Part shown: one piece after another, positions 19,901 to 27,913 of the stretch
Position numbering within the stretch: the first letter of the stretch is position 1
How the letters are laid out: every line of letters starts with the position of its first letter
Source of the DNA: Odoribacter splanchnicus DSM 20712
GTDB taxonomy: Bacteria; Bacteroidota; Bacteroidia; Bacteroidales; Marinifilaceae
Length of the DNA stretch: 64,000 nucleotides
Assembly (NCBI RefSeq): GCF_000190535.1
Contig: NC_015160.1
Location: 4,278,001-4,342,000, forward strand
Reading direction: 5' to 3'
Translations under genes and position numbers: made by a program
The notes under the pieces: generated by a model
Database searches by the model: none
What the model was told of the DNA's origin: nothing
What the model saw: the letters and a program-made list of their open reading frames with translations, nothing else

Positions 19901-20292
19901 ACTCTTGCCTTCTTTTCTTCTACAGATTTTTCTTGGGGAACAATAATAATGATACCTCTTTCCTGACGGTAGGTCAGATTTGTTTTCCCCAATATCTCAT
20001 CCAATACAACACTCAAATCCTTCTCTAAGAATTTACCGGAAGCCCTACCAGTTTTTTTCAACTCATTGTGATTGAAAAAGAATTTGTAACCAGTCTGTTT
20101 TCTTAACTCTTGGATAACATCCACCATTTCCATTCCATTTACATCCAATGTCACTTTCTTTTGAGAATAAGCGACAGCAGAAATCTGAAACAACAACATA
20201 CAACTGAATACACACATCCATCTCATCACTAACATACTCCTTTTAGAGTATTTAATTACACCCAAACAATTTTTGTTTCGATTTTTTTTCAT
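16933..20292 (-). CDS. SusC/RagA-family TonB-dependent outer membrane transporter with STN signalling domain
   Basis: A 1119-residue receptor. Signal peptide around residues 20-44; STN domain around residues 48-117 (VDVIQELRKQTGYKFFFNHNE); carboxypeptidase-like domain (EIIGKVTDEKGEPLSGVTVV at ~135); TonB box-like DDVVVTGIYTRNKESFTGS; plug with LFILDGFETTLQVIMDLNID and GSKAANGVVVVET; barrel ending FSLGAIL. It is the transducer for the FecR protein encoded 64 bases upstream. SusD follows immediately. Confidence 0.93.
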   Translation of the reverse strand: MKKNRNKNCLGVIKYSKRSMLVMRWMCVFSCMLLFQISAVAYSQKKVTLDVNGMEMVDVIQELRKQTGYKFFFNHNELKKTGRASGKFLEKDLSVVLDEILGKTNLTYRQERGIIIIVPQEKSVEEKKARVEIIGKVTDEKGEPLSGVTVVIKGLGFGTLTDANGNYKLVVPNAPEKFSLTFSFVGMKTVEKAYAGKNVINIVLQEETIALDDVVVTGIYTRNKESFTGSSQTYTAEDLKMIGNQNILQSLKTLDPAFHVLESKEYGSDPNRLPDIEIRGKSSIVGLKEEYGQDPNQPLFILDGFETTLQVIMDLNIDRVASVTILKDAASTAIYGSKAANGVVVVETKSPARGQLRLSYNGNVDISFADLTDYNLMNAEEKLEFERLSGTFTSVSAIEQEQLTGRYNRLLRDVKRGVDSYWLSEPLRLGLTHRHNIYMEGGDNQMRYGLGANYSGVQGVMKSSIRDIMGLSLDLIYRKKGFNFMNKVSVDWNRSDNPIVSFSEYAKANPYYEKKSGSTDRWLEDWQAENIAGVVYRQVQVANPSYNDAQNSYNKGNSFSVRNNLSIEARPIDALNIRGRVGITKSITETETFTSPNNTQFAKVEPLRKGSYFSSTSNSLTWSADFTVTYGQLLGGKHMINVAVGANIRENDMKTKSFSAQGFPEGNFTRPSFANSYPEGGKPGYAENKNRNANFYLNGGYVYDGRYLLDVNLRSDGTSVFGANKRFSTTWSVGLAWNVHREKFMKDKASFINVLKLRGSVGNPGNQNFSSYSAITTYYFNNWMLNNFGTGVLVSKFGDPNLAWQRTLDKNIGINLSMFSNRFHVTVDFYHKRTDPLIADIGIPVSMGVEKRRTNIGVQVDKGVNGTIRYAILYKPQESINYTMSVNFRYGTAFYKNIGRSLNAYNQENISKNLTRYYDGGSPTALWAVRSRGIDPATGQEIFVKKDGTLTYTFDYKDEVEVGDSRPTLEGVWGNTFYYKGWSASLQLRYSFGADVFNSTLFNKVENISSRSITTNQDRRALYNRWKKPGDKAKFKSISLTESTPMSSRFVMKENYLSIESVRLGYQFDSKWLKKALRISSLNINMYMNSIARFSTLEDERGLYYPFARSISFSLGAIL

Positions 20293-20356
20293 ACGCCTGC
20301 TTAGTTTTGATGTTTAGATTCATATTATTAGGGTCATTATAGTAAAAATAATCATA

Positions 20357-21499
20357 CTATTTCATTTGTACGATTATGGCTCTATCTCTAATTGTGAACA
20401 TCACATTAGTGGTCATTGATATTATATCCAAGGCCACTTCACAATCATCATACTTTTCCAGATCGCCGGTAAAAACAAGTTCCTTTGCTTCAGGATTTTT
20501 ATAAAAAAACTCCACATCATACCAACGCGACAACTGTTTCGTTATATCTTCCAGCCGTTCCCCTTCTATAAACCACTTCCCTTCAGCCCAACCTACATAA
20601 ACTTTAGTATTTACTTTCTCTACATGCGACTCTCCGCTTTTCATATTGTATGTCACTTGCTCTCCTGGTGACAATTCCACATGTTGCGACATCCCCTTCC
20701 CCTTAAAGACAACCCGACCCTCGACCAATGTTGTCTGTACAACATCCTCCTCCGGATAAACATTAATATCAAATAGTGTTCCTAACACTTGTACATTTCC
20801 TTTTGCTGTTTCCACAATGAAAGGATGCTCCTTATCTTTTACCACATCAAACAAAGCCTCGCCTTCCAAACGGACACGACGCTCCTCTCCCATAAATCTA
20901 TGAGGGAATGTCAATTTAGAATCTGAATTTATTTTTATTCTTGTACCATCTGCTAAAGCCAAACTATACTCTCCTCCTCGCGGAACAATAATCGTATTAT
21001 ATTCCATTTGGGTTTCTTCATCCATTTTTTCTGCCATCGAATGCTGCTCTACGACTTGTTCAAAAACAGTAGAATCTGTTAATGAGACCTGACTACCCGA
21101 ATGAAAAATCAACAAAGCCTTTACTGTTCCGGGTGTTATCATTTGATTTTGAACAACTGTTGAAGGCTTCTCTGATTTACCTACCAACAATAATAAAGCC
21201 ACTCCAACACCCAATAACATTACAACACCGGCTACATACTGCAAATATCTTTTCCATATGTTATTCCGTGATTTTTTTGTATAAACTAAAAAATCATCCC
21301 AAGCTTTCTTCATATTAATTTGGTGTATTTCTTTTTCACCAGAATAATAATTATCGAAATAATATTTGGCTTTCTCATAATATTCTTGATTCCGGGCATC
21401 TTCATGCAACCACTCCTCAACTTGCTCATCATCGACACCGGTAGACTTACCTAAAAGACTTTGCATAATTACCCTCCAATTTATAAACTTCTTGTCCAT
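20357..21499 (-). CDS. FecR-family anti-sigma factor
   Basis: The start is placed at ATG 21499 (MDKKFINWRVI), 25 codons inside the longest frame, because this gives the normal FecR cytoplasmic N-terminus (residues 1-90, with VEEWLHEDARNQEYYEKAK). A transmembrane helix follows (VAGVVMLLGVGVALLLLV), then a FecR domain (RGGEYSLALADGTRIKINS, EALFDV, VLGTLFDINVY) and a C-terminal STN-like region (RLEDITKQLSRWYDVEFFY). The protein is about 380 residues. Its sigma factor gene lies at 22988-23557, but an IS4-type element now separates the two, so they can no longer be co-transcribed normally. Confidence 0.9.
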   Translation of the reverse strand: MDKKFINWRVIMQSLLGKSTGVDDEQVEEWLHEDARNQEYYEKAKYYFDNYYSGEKEIHQINMKKAWDDFLVYTKKSRNNIWKRYLQYVAGVVMLLGVGVALLLLVGKSEKPSTVVQNQMITPGTVKALLIFHSGSQVSLTDSTVFEQVVEQHSMAEKMDEETQMEYNTIIVPRGGEYSLALADGTRIKINSDSKLTFPHRFMGEERRVRLEGEALFDVVKDKEHPFIVETAKGNVQVLGTLFDINVYPEEDVVQTTLVEGRVVFKGKGMSQHVELSPGEQVTYNMKSGESHVEKVNTKVYVGWAEGKWFIEGERLEDITKQLSRWYDVEFFYKNPEAKELVFTGDLEKYDDCEVALDIISMTTNVMFTIRDRAIIVQMK

Positions 21500-21571
21500 G
21501 GTTTTTGTGGTTATTTTTTTTATAAAGACACAAAAGCAAAAAAAACGGAGTACATAAGGAAAGAAAATTTT

Positions 21572-22904
21572 CAATATTGTCCTAAACGTTTTTGAGAAAA
21601 ATAAAAAAGGAAGTAGTTTACTAAGGAAAAATGACTACCTTAGTAGTGAGCGACAACTCAACTACTTCCTATGACACAAATAACACTTTTTGCGCAGGTA
21701 ATTGCGCTTTTACCCAAAGAAATCATCAGAAAAATTATTCGCGATGCCGGTACCGACAAGCATTGCAAGGGCTATAACACCTGGATCCAGCTGGTGAGCA
21801 TGATTTTCTGTCAGTTCTCCAACTGCGACTCCGTCCGTGATATTTCCAACGGATTAAAATCCGCCACAGGAAATCTTAACCATCCCGGCATAAGCCGCGC
21901 ACCATCCAAATCGACAGTCGCTTATCAGAATGCACACCGAGACAGTTCGGTCTTCTAGGAGCTATTCTATATGTTGTTCCGTTATTTCGGACAGCAGGCG
22001 GCTTGGGAGCGCAAAGGCTTCCGGTTCAAGATGCCCATCAAATTACTGGATTCCACTCTGGTCTCGCTGACCATATCGGTTTACGATTGGGCGCACTATA
22101 CCACGTCAAAGGGTGCCGTAAAGATGCACACATTGCTTGATTACGACTGCTTACTTCCTGAATTTATGAATATTACAGGTGGTAAGCGAACAGACAACAA
22201 GGCGGCATTTGACATTGAAATCAAACCGCACAGCATTGTGGTGGCTGACCGCGGATATTGCGATTATGGACTTTTAAACCATTGGGACAGCAACAATGTA
22301 TTCTATGTGGTTCGCCATAAGGACGATATCCAACACAGAACCATTAAAGAGTTGCCATTGCCCGAGAAACACGCCCAAAACGTCTTGTTGGATGAAATCA
22401 TAGAGTTTGAACTGCCTACGGCCAAGGATAAATGCCCCAAAAGGCTAAGGCGTATAGCGGTATGGGATGAAGAACACGGCTTTGTAATTGAGCTTCTTAG
22501 CAATAACGTCACGCTTGCAGCCTCTACGATAGCAAAACTGTATAAGGCAAGATGGAATATCGAGATTTTCTTCCACAACCTCAAACAACTATTGCGCATC
22601 AAGAGCTTTATCGGCATCTCGCGCAACGCCGTAGAGACTCAGATATGGACAGCAATGATCACAATGCTGCTATTTATGTGGCTAAAACATATCGCACGCT
22701 ACAAATGGGCACTTGCCAACCTCGCCTTTCTCGCTACGACTGAATACATTCCCCAAATAGACCTCTACAAGTGGTTGAACGGGCCCTTTACACCGCCTCC
22801 CGAAGAAGAAAATCCGGCATGAGGGGGGGATTGCTCATTAATTATGCAGAGTCGTATGACTCCGCAAGTTGCCTCATACGCAAAATTTATTTAGGACAAT
22901 ATTG
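21572..22904 (+). mobile_element. IS4-type insertion sequence with 9-bp target duplication
   Basis: The terminal inverted repeats are CAATATTGTCCTAAA at 21572-21586 and its exact complement at 22890-22904. GAAAATTTT is repeated directly on both outer sides (21563-21571 and 22905-22913). These define a 1333-bp element precisely. It sits between fecR and its ECF sigma gene. Confidence 0.92.
21671..22822 (+). pseudogene. IS4-family transposase with an in-frame TAG
   Basis: The first 95 codons (MTQITLFAQVIALLPKEI, a DUF4372-like N-terminus) are followed by TAG at 21956-21958. The same frame then continues for another 287 codons through all DDE motifs: LDSTLVSLTISVYDW, VVADRGYCDYGLL and the YKARWNIEIFFHNLKQLL Glu region. 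One base substitution explains the stop (probably CAG or AAG to TAG). The IS is very likely inactive unless the stop is suppressed. Confidence 0.85.
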
Positions 22905-22987
22905 GAAAATTTTTGATATTTTTTTCTCTGCAACACAAATAACTCACCCTCCATTACGGTAATCAAATACACACAAACATAAAACTA

Positions 22988-23557
22988 CTAATATCCTCCA
23001 TTTTGAAGCCAGCTAATAAACAATAATATAGGTATTAACTGTTCTCTTAAAATTCTATAAGCCCGTTGTACTTGTGTTTTAACTGTAGTTTCAGCCAACC
23101 CTAATTGGTTCGCTATTTCTTTATTTTTTTTACCTTCAACTATCTTCAACAATATAATTTCTCTACACTTATCAGGCAAAGTATTCAAAGCATTCTGCAA
23201 CCGCATTTCAACAGTTTCATTTATCTCGATATCTTTTATCCCAGCAAACAATTGTGCTTCCAGTAATTTATCATTACAACTATCCACTATTTTGCGGTCA
23301 CGCAATGCATTCAGACAACGGTTTCGTAAAGAGGTAAATAAATAAGCTTTCAAAGAAGTTTTTATCAACAAAGAATCCGCATGGTCCCAAATATAAAAGA
23401 ATAAATCTTGGACTAAATCTTTTGCTTCTTCCTCATCGTACACATAACTTTCTGCAAACAAAACCATTTTAGAGAAATACGATTCATAAAGATAATGAAA
23501 TGCGTTGTAGTCTCGTTTATACAATGATTTTAATACAAATAGTTCCTTGTCTTCCAT
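22988..23557 (-). CDS. ECF RNA polymerase sigma factor (sigma-70 family)
   Basis: Start chosen at ATG 23557 (MEDKELFVLKSLYKRDYNAF), giving 189 residues; the upstream extension is not sigma-like. Region 2 is at ~10-80 (YVYDEEEAKDLVQDLFFYIWD) and region 4 at ~115-170 (LPDKCREIILLKIVEGKKNK, ending NQLGLAETTVKTQVQRAY). It should direct the SusC/SusD locus at 11967-21499. An IS4-type element now separates it from fecR on its 3' side, and a second IS4 copy begins 68 bases upstream of its start, so its native promoter may be damaged. Confidence 0.9.
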   Translation of the reverse strand: MEDKELFVLKSLYKRDYNAFHYLYESYFSKMVLFAESYVYDEEEAKDLVQDLFFYIWDHADSLLIKTSLKAYLFTSLRNRCLNALRDRKIVDSCNDKLLEAQLFAGIKDIEINETVEMRLQNALNTLPDKCREIILLKIVEGKKNKEIANQLGLAETTVKTQVQRAYRILREQLIPILLFISWLQNGGY

Positions 23558-23624
23558 AAAGTATGCTTTCAAAGAGATTACAAAAATAAGAAATATCTTA
23601 AGAAATACAATTTGCGCCAAGCAT

Positions 23625-24419
23625 CAATATTGTCCTAAATAATTTTTTTGCAGGAGATAACTTGCTGATTCATACGACTCTGCAAAATCAATGCGTAACC
23701 AAACCCCTCAAACCGGATTTTCATCCTGGGGAGGGGGTGTAAAGGGCTCGTTCAGCCACTTGTATAGGTCTATTTTGGTAAATGTGTTGAGCCAAAGCGA
23801 GAAAGGCGAGGTTGGCCAGCGCCCATTTATAGCGCGCTATGTGCTTGAGCCAGGAAAAAAGCAGCATTGTGATCATCGCAGTCCAGATTTGAATCTCCAC
23901 CGCGTTGCGTGAGGTGCCGATAAAGCTCTTGATGCGTAGAAGTTGTTTGAGATTGCGGAAGAAAATCTCGATATTCTATCGCGCCTTATACAGTTTTGCT
24001 ATCGTAGAGGCTGCAAGTGTAAAATTATTGGTAAGAAGCTCAATAACAAATCCATGCTCATCGTTCCACACTGCTATACGCTTCAGCCTTTTGGGGAATT
24101 TCTCTTTGGCCGCAGGTAGCCCGAACTCGATGCTTTCATCCATCAGGACGTTTTGGGTATGCTGCTTGGGTAAGGGCAGTTCCTCAATAGTCCTGTACCG
24201 AATATTGTCCTTATGGCGGCCAACATAGAATACATTGTTGCTGTCCCAATGATTTAGGAGGCCGTAGTCGCAATATCCGCGGTCGGCCACCACGATGCTG
24301 TGCGGCTTTATCTCAATGTCAAAAGTGGCTTTGTTGTCAGATCTCTTCCCGTCTGTAATATTTACGAACTCAGGCAACAGACAATCGTAATCAAGCAATG
24401 TATGCATCTTTACGGCACC
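23625..24419 (-). mobile_element. Truncated second IS4-type copy
   Basis: One end carries the same terminal repeat CAATATTGTCCTAAA (23625-23639). The other end is missing because the IS1634-type element begins at 24420. The missing part does not reappear to the right of that element, so a deletion or recombination accompanied the second event. Confidence 0.8.
23708..24419 (-). pseudogene. IS4-family transposase remnant
   Basis: This is the C-terminal two-thirds of the transposase, close in sequence to 21671-22822 (DYDCLLPEFVNIT, VVADRGYCDYGLLNHWDSNN). The Trp of the YKARW motif is changed to TAG. There is also a one-base length difference near 23780-23800 that shifts the frame before the C-terminal WLNEPFTPPP. 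The N-terminus is cut by the neighbouring IS. Not functional. Confidence 0.85.
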
Positions 24420-26092
24420 TGTTTTCGTCACTTTTTTAGGGTGAAAAAGCTATGGTTTGATTATCAGCGATTAAGCTCATTGAGATTTGGTGATTTGGGT
24501 AACACAGTGTAATTTTGTGCCATGTTTATCAACCGATCCAAAAACAAATCAGGCACAACGAGCGTCCGAGTTCTTCAAAAACGAGGTCGTAACAACGTTT
24601 TGGTAAAGAGTTTTGGCAGTTCACGCGACATGTCGGAGATTGAGCGGATGGTTGAACAGGCACAAGAGTTTATCCGGCGTCAGACTGGGACGTATTACAA
24701 TCTCTTTAATCAGCCGCCAGAACAAAATCTGGAGGATTTTATAGGCAAGCTTTCCAATAGCCAAATATCTGTGGACGGGCCGGAGGTTGTCTTTGGCAGA
24801 TTGTTTGACCATGTAGGCTATGATGCAATAGGAGGTCTGTTCCGTCCATTGGTTCTCAGCCGTCTCGTTGCCCCGGGAAGCAAGTTGAAAACAGTTGATT
24901 ATCTGTGGAGATATAATGGAGTGTCGTATGATGTGAACAAGATTTACCGTTATCTTGACAAGTTGTGTGGAAGAAAGGGCAATGCCGATGACATCAAATC
25001 TAAAATCGAGCAGATTACTTTTGCGCATGGCGCCAGGGCAATGGGAGGATGTATTGATGTGGTATTCTATGACATTACCACGCTCTATTTCGAGGTGGCT
25101 GGTGAAGATGATCTCAGGCGCACAGGATACTTAAAAGACGGCAAATTTGATTGTCCGCAGATTCTTCTCGGACTGTTGGTGACAAGGGAGGGGTTGCCGA
25201 TAAGCTATGAGATATTCCAGGGAGATCTGTCGGAAAAGAAAACGTTTATACCTTTGCTGAAACGAGCTCAGCAGAAGTTCGGATTCCCCAGCCCGATTGT
25301 GGTGGCCGACGCGGGCCTGCTGTCGCGCAAAAATATTGATGCTCTTGTCGCTGCCGGCTATGAGTATATACTTGGAGCAAGGCTTAAAAACGAGAATGCC
25401 AATGTCAAGAAGAAAGTCTTGGCGCTCAATCTCTCAGACGGTCAGGTTGCATCAATCGAGACAGACGACGGACTACGTATTGTTGTGTCATTTACAGAAA
25501 AGCGCCAGAAGAAAGATGCTTTCAACCGCACCAGAGGGCTTTTGCGACTCCAGGCAAAGGTAGCCTCCGGCAAGATCACTAAGAAGCACATAAATAATCG
25601 AGGCTACAACAAATATCTGCGAATTGAAGGAGAGGCGAATATAAGCATCGATCTTGAAACTTTTGAGAAAGACGCGGCATGGGATGGTTTGAAAGGCTAT
25701 GTAACCAATGCCACGCTCCCGGATGAAGAAGTCCTTGCCAACTACCATAACTTATGGTTTATCGAACGGGTATTCCGCATGAGCAAAACCGACCTGCAGA
25801 TACGACCCATGTATCATCGTCTGAGGAATCGTATCGAGGGACATATCTGCATCTGCTTTTGCGTTTATGTCCTACAACTTGAGATGGAACGTCTGCTAAA
25901 GGCCGCAAACTCGACAATCACATTGGAGAAAGCCCGAGAGCTTGTAAAGACGATGTATGCTCTGACATACACTAAGTCCGGACATATCAAGCCCTCAAAG
26001 ACAATGCTGCGCATGGATCCTCTGCAACAGGAGCTATATCAGCTGGTCGACGAATGGGTAAAGTCTGATTTGGGTAACGCATGACGAAAACA
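24420..26092 (+). mobile_element. IS1634-type insertion sequence
   Basis: The inverted terminal repeat TGTTTTCGTCA lies at 24420-24430, and its complement at 26082-26092 overlaps the transposase stop codon. A repeated GATTTGGGTAAC occurs near both ends (24490 and 26067 regions). No target-site duplication is visible: the left flank is the cut IS4 copy and the right flank is unrelated. Confidence 0.75.
24522..26084 (+). CDS. IS1634-family transposase
   Basis: A 520-residue uninterrupted DDE transposase. Visible motifs are DVVFYDITTLYFEV (first Asp), PIVVADAGLLSRKN (second Asp) and NYHNLWFIERVFRMSKTDLQ (Glu region), with the YHRLRNRIEGHICICF helix typical of IS1634/IS4 C-termini. Length is normal. 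It is probably the most recent and still competent IS on this side of the block. Confidence 0.85.
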   Translation: MFINRSKNKSGTTSVRVLQKRGRNNVLVKSFGSSRDMSEIERMVEQAQEFIRRQTGTYYNLFNQPPEQNLEDFIGKLSNSQISVDGPEVVFGRLFDHVGYDAIGGLFRPLVLSRLVAPGSKLKTVDYLWRYNGVSYDVNKIYRYLDKLCGRKGNADDIKSKIEQITFAHGARAMGGCIDVVFYDITTLYFEVAGEDDLRRTGYLKDGKFDCPQILLGLLVTREGLPISYEIFQGDLSEKKTFIPLLKRAQQKFGFPSPIVVADAGLLSRKNIDALVAAGYEYILGARLKNENANVKKKVLALNLSDGQVASIETDDGLRIVVSFTEKRQKKDAFNRTRGLLRLQAKVASGKITKKHINNRGYNKYLRIEGEANISIDLETFEKDAAWDGLKGYVTNATLPDEEVLANYHNLWFIERVFRMSKTDLQIRPMYHRLRNRIEGHICICFCVYVLQLEMERLLKAANSTITLEKARELVKTMYALTYTKSGHIKPSKTMLRMDPLQQELYQLVDEWVKSDLGNA

Positions 26093-26128
26093 GGAAAAAG
26101 GGAGAATAAACAAGCGGCATAACAAAAA

Positions 26129-26157
26129 AAGAAGGTGGCCTTTTCAGACACCTTCTT
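26129..26157 (-). terminator. Intrinsic terminator, probably the original ppdK terminator
   Basis: On the minus strand a 9-bp stem (AAGAAGGTG with CACCTTCTT) around an 11-base loop is followed directly by a run of T. It lies 28 bases beyond the stop codon of the short gene tail at 26185-26220 that resembles the ppdK 3' end. This fits a gene end displaced by the mobile element. Confidence 0.75.
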
Positions 26158-26191
26158 GATATTTAAGCTTGTAATAAATTCTTATTACTTA
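26156..26191. repeat. 36-bp direct repeat, copy 2
   Basis: Identical to 9047-9082. This copy spans the stop codon of the putative ppdK tail and the spacer before its terminator, so it looks like the original location of the sequence. Confidence 0.9.
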
Positions 26192-26220
26192 CCTGCATGC
26201 ATAATAGCAGCCTGAGCCTC
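26185..26220 (-). pseudogene. Displaced 3' end of ppdK at the left junction
   Basis: The minus strand encodes EAQAAIMHAGK then TAA, followed by a good intrinsic terminator. The ppdK gene at 60939-63662 now ends AAAQAAIEE. The two ends share AQAAI in the same codon frame with only synonymous third-base differences. The simplest reading is that ppdK originally ended AQAAIMHAGK and the element inserted at this point. Confidence 0.6.
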
Positions 26221-26440
26221 ATTAATATAAATCTAATACTCAGATACTTAAAAGCTCATTGTAAGCTATTTGTAAGCGAATATTGATTTAATATTGTTTT
26301 AACCTTTCTCTAAAGGCACTAATATGACAACATTCTTAATTTTCAGACCCCTACATATTAATATAGGGTTTCATTACACTACTTTTAGATGCTAAACTAA
26401 CCTGCTCTTTATACATGTTAGTTATAATTGTATCCTTCCG

Positions 26441-26896
26441 TTATTGCCCCCTTTCTTTTAATAGTCTTATGATTTCGTCTTTATCATTCAAGTTGGAATC
26501 AAGACGGTTTATCTGCGTATTCAAATTATCAATCTGTTCTTTTAATAGCTTGATAATTTCTTTTTGAGATTCAACGACAGCCTGCTCTTTGGAAAGCTGT
26601 GTCGCAAGTTCATTATCACCAATAGTATTATGTGCATTACTGTTCAATGTGACAGCCGCAAGGTATGCGGATATTTGATGTGACATCGAGCAGAACAGCG
26701 CAAAGAAATTATAATCCAAGGCTTGGCTCACTTTGGCAAGTTTGCTGGTTTCCATTGTTTCCCGTTCAAGGATGCGATTGATATGTTGCTGGGGCACACC
26801 AATCCTGCGACCGAGTTCGGACTTACTAAGCCCAAGCTCATTGCGGCGTTTGTCAATCGCTTGCCCAATATGCACCAATTTTATGTCTATATCCAT
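26441..26896 (-). CDS. XRE-family transcriptional regulator with coiled-coil tail
   Basis: 151 residues. Residues 8-62 form a Cro/C1-type helix-turn-helix (LGLSKSELGRRIGVPQQHIN). Residues ~95-150 are a predicted coiled coil with heptad hydrophobics (IIKLLKEQIDNLNTQINRLD). It is divergent from the small genes at 27042 onward, as expected for a mobile-element repressor controlling the early genes. The target operator is not identified. Confidence 0.8.
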   Translation of the reverse strand: MDIDIKLVHIGQAIDKRRNELGLSKSELGRRIGVPQQHINRILERETMETSKLAKVSQALDYNFFALFCSMSHQISAYLAAVTLNSNAHNTIGDNELATQLSKEQAVVESQKEIIKLLKEQIDNLNTQINRLDSNLNDKDEIIRLLKERGQ

Positions 26897-26969
26897 AATA
26901 GAATCATCAATTATTAAAGATTAAATAGAAACTATCAAATAAATATTTGGCTATATAAACCTTTTTGTG

Positions 26970-26977
26970 TTACTTTG
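26970..26977 (+). promoter_or_regulatory. Bacteroidota-type -7 box upstream of the element's early genes
   Basis: TTACTTTG, one mismatch from TAnnTTTG, lies 65 bases upstream of the ATG at 27042 and on the far side of the divergent XRE gene start. A comparable sequence (GTTACTTTGTCGC) occurs at 57974 upstream of the decayed HTH gene. Confidence 0.4.
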
Positions 26978-27041
26978 CGAGCGTTAAAACTCACCTTGCT
27001 GAGTGCAAAGTTAAACATTAAATGTTAAACATCCAAAGATT

Positions 27042-27233
27042 ATGGTAGAAAACTTGGAAAAAATCCGTCCTGCCCTCACCGCCCTCGAAGTTGGCGATGC
27101 CGTCGTGTTCCCTATCTCACGTCTGAAAAGCGTCCGTACCCAAGCCTCTGAACTGGGTGCTATCTTCAATCGCAGATTCAAAACGAAAACCAACCGCGAG
27201 AACCAGACAATTACCGTTTCACGGATCTCTTAA
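27042..27233 (+). CDS. Small conserved mobile-element protein
   Basis: 63 residues: a helical acidic start, then VVFPISRLKSVRTQASELGA and a basic end (NRRFKTKTNRE) before ITVSRIS. I recognise the style of small proteins found in Bacteroides mobilizable elements, but no function is known to me. It follows the probable promoter at 26970 and precedes another small gene by 18 bases, in the same direction. The positive C-terminus would suit nucleic-acid binding; that is inference only. Confidence 0.6.
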   Translation: MVENLEKIRPALTALEVGDAVVFPISRLKSVRTQASELGAIFNRRFKTKTNRENQTITVSRIS

Positions 27234-27251
27234 AATCCAAAGTTATGTAGT

Positions 27252-27536
27252 ATGGCATCATTTCAGTTTATGGATCACCTTATATCCTATGACACATTCA
27301 TTAACGACCTTTCAGCCCGAATTGTCAGGTTGTTGAAATCAGACAACAATGATCCTGAGTTCATAAGCCAGCGCAAGGCTTATGAACTATTCGGGCGTAG
27401 AAATGTGGAGCGTTGGAAACAACAAGGGAAAGTGGTATCTTACAAACGTCCGGGGAAAGTTGAATACAGGACTGCCGACCTTCGACTTCTTCAACGTACC
27501 ACCCAGGATTATTTCAATAATTCCATTAAAAAGTAA
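27252..27536 (+). CDS. Small HTH-like mobile-element protein
   Basis: 94 residues. Residues ~45-80 (ISQRKAYELFGRRNVERWKQ and then GKVVSYKRPGKVEYR) have the layout of a MerR/excisionase-type winged helix: a helix-turn-helix followed by a short beta wing. The gene is the second in a run of small plus-strand genes leading to the primase-helicase. It may be a recombination directionality factor or regulator. The exact family is not certain. Confidence 0.55.
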   Translation: MASFQFMDHLISYDTFINDLSARIVRLLKSDNNDPEFISQRKAYELFGRRNVERWKQQGKVVSYKRPGKVEYRTADLRLLQRTTQDYFNNSIKK

Positions 27537-27709
27537 AGAAAGAGTATAATGCGCCAAAGAAATAAACATTATTATGGCTACATTTTGAGCGATAATCATT
27601 TCAATAGGCAGTCATAGCAAAATTCTTCCATTGGGTCGCAAATAGTATTACAATCGGAATATGTTCGGTTTATAGACAAACCGGAATATTCATAATAAAA
27701 TGTCTTTAA

Positions 27710-27913
27710 ATGAAAGAATTAAGACCGACATGTAACCCAAACGGCATTTATTCCGTCAAACAGACCTGTGCCGAATTGGGTATCAGCAACAAGACGCTGT
27801 ACAAATACAAAGAGTGTGGTTATATCAGACCGATTAACCCCACTAATGTTTGCCGCCCTAAATACACCGGACAATCAATCATTGATTGCTGGGACATTGT
27901 GAGTAAGTTATGA
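27710..27913 (+). CDS. Excisionase-like helix-turn-helix protein
   Basis: 67 residues with a MerR-like HTH: YSVKQTCAELGISNKTLYKYKE, then a wing (GYIRPINPTNVCRPKYTGQS). Such proteins act as excisionases or regulators in Bacteroidales mobile elements. The stop overlaps the start of the primase-helicase gene by 4 bases (ATGA), indicating translational coupling. A 173-base gap to the gene before shows no obvious feature. Confidence 0.7.
   Translation: MKELRPTCNPNGIYSVKQTCAELGISNKTLYKYKECGYIRPINPTNVCRPKYTGQSIIDCWDIVSKL

Noticed and set aside
24300..24512. Small plus-strand frame over the IS4/IS1634 junction
   Set aside because: It merely crosses two IS fragments and has no protein features.
9047..26191. 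The 36-bp repeat as attL/attR of an integrative element covering 9-26 kb
   Set aside because: No recombinase gene lies inside this interval, only DDE transposases, and the left copy abuts an IS end. I keep it as an unexplained repeat.
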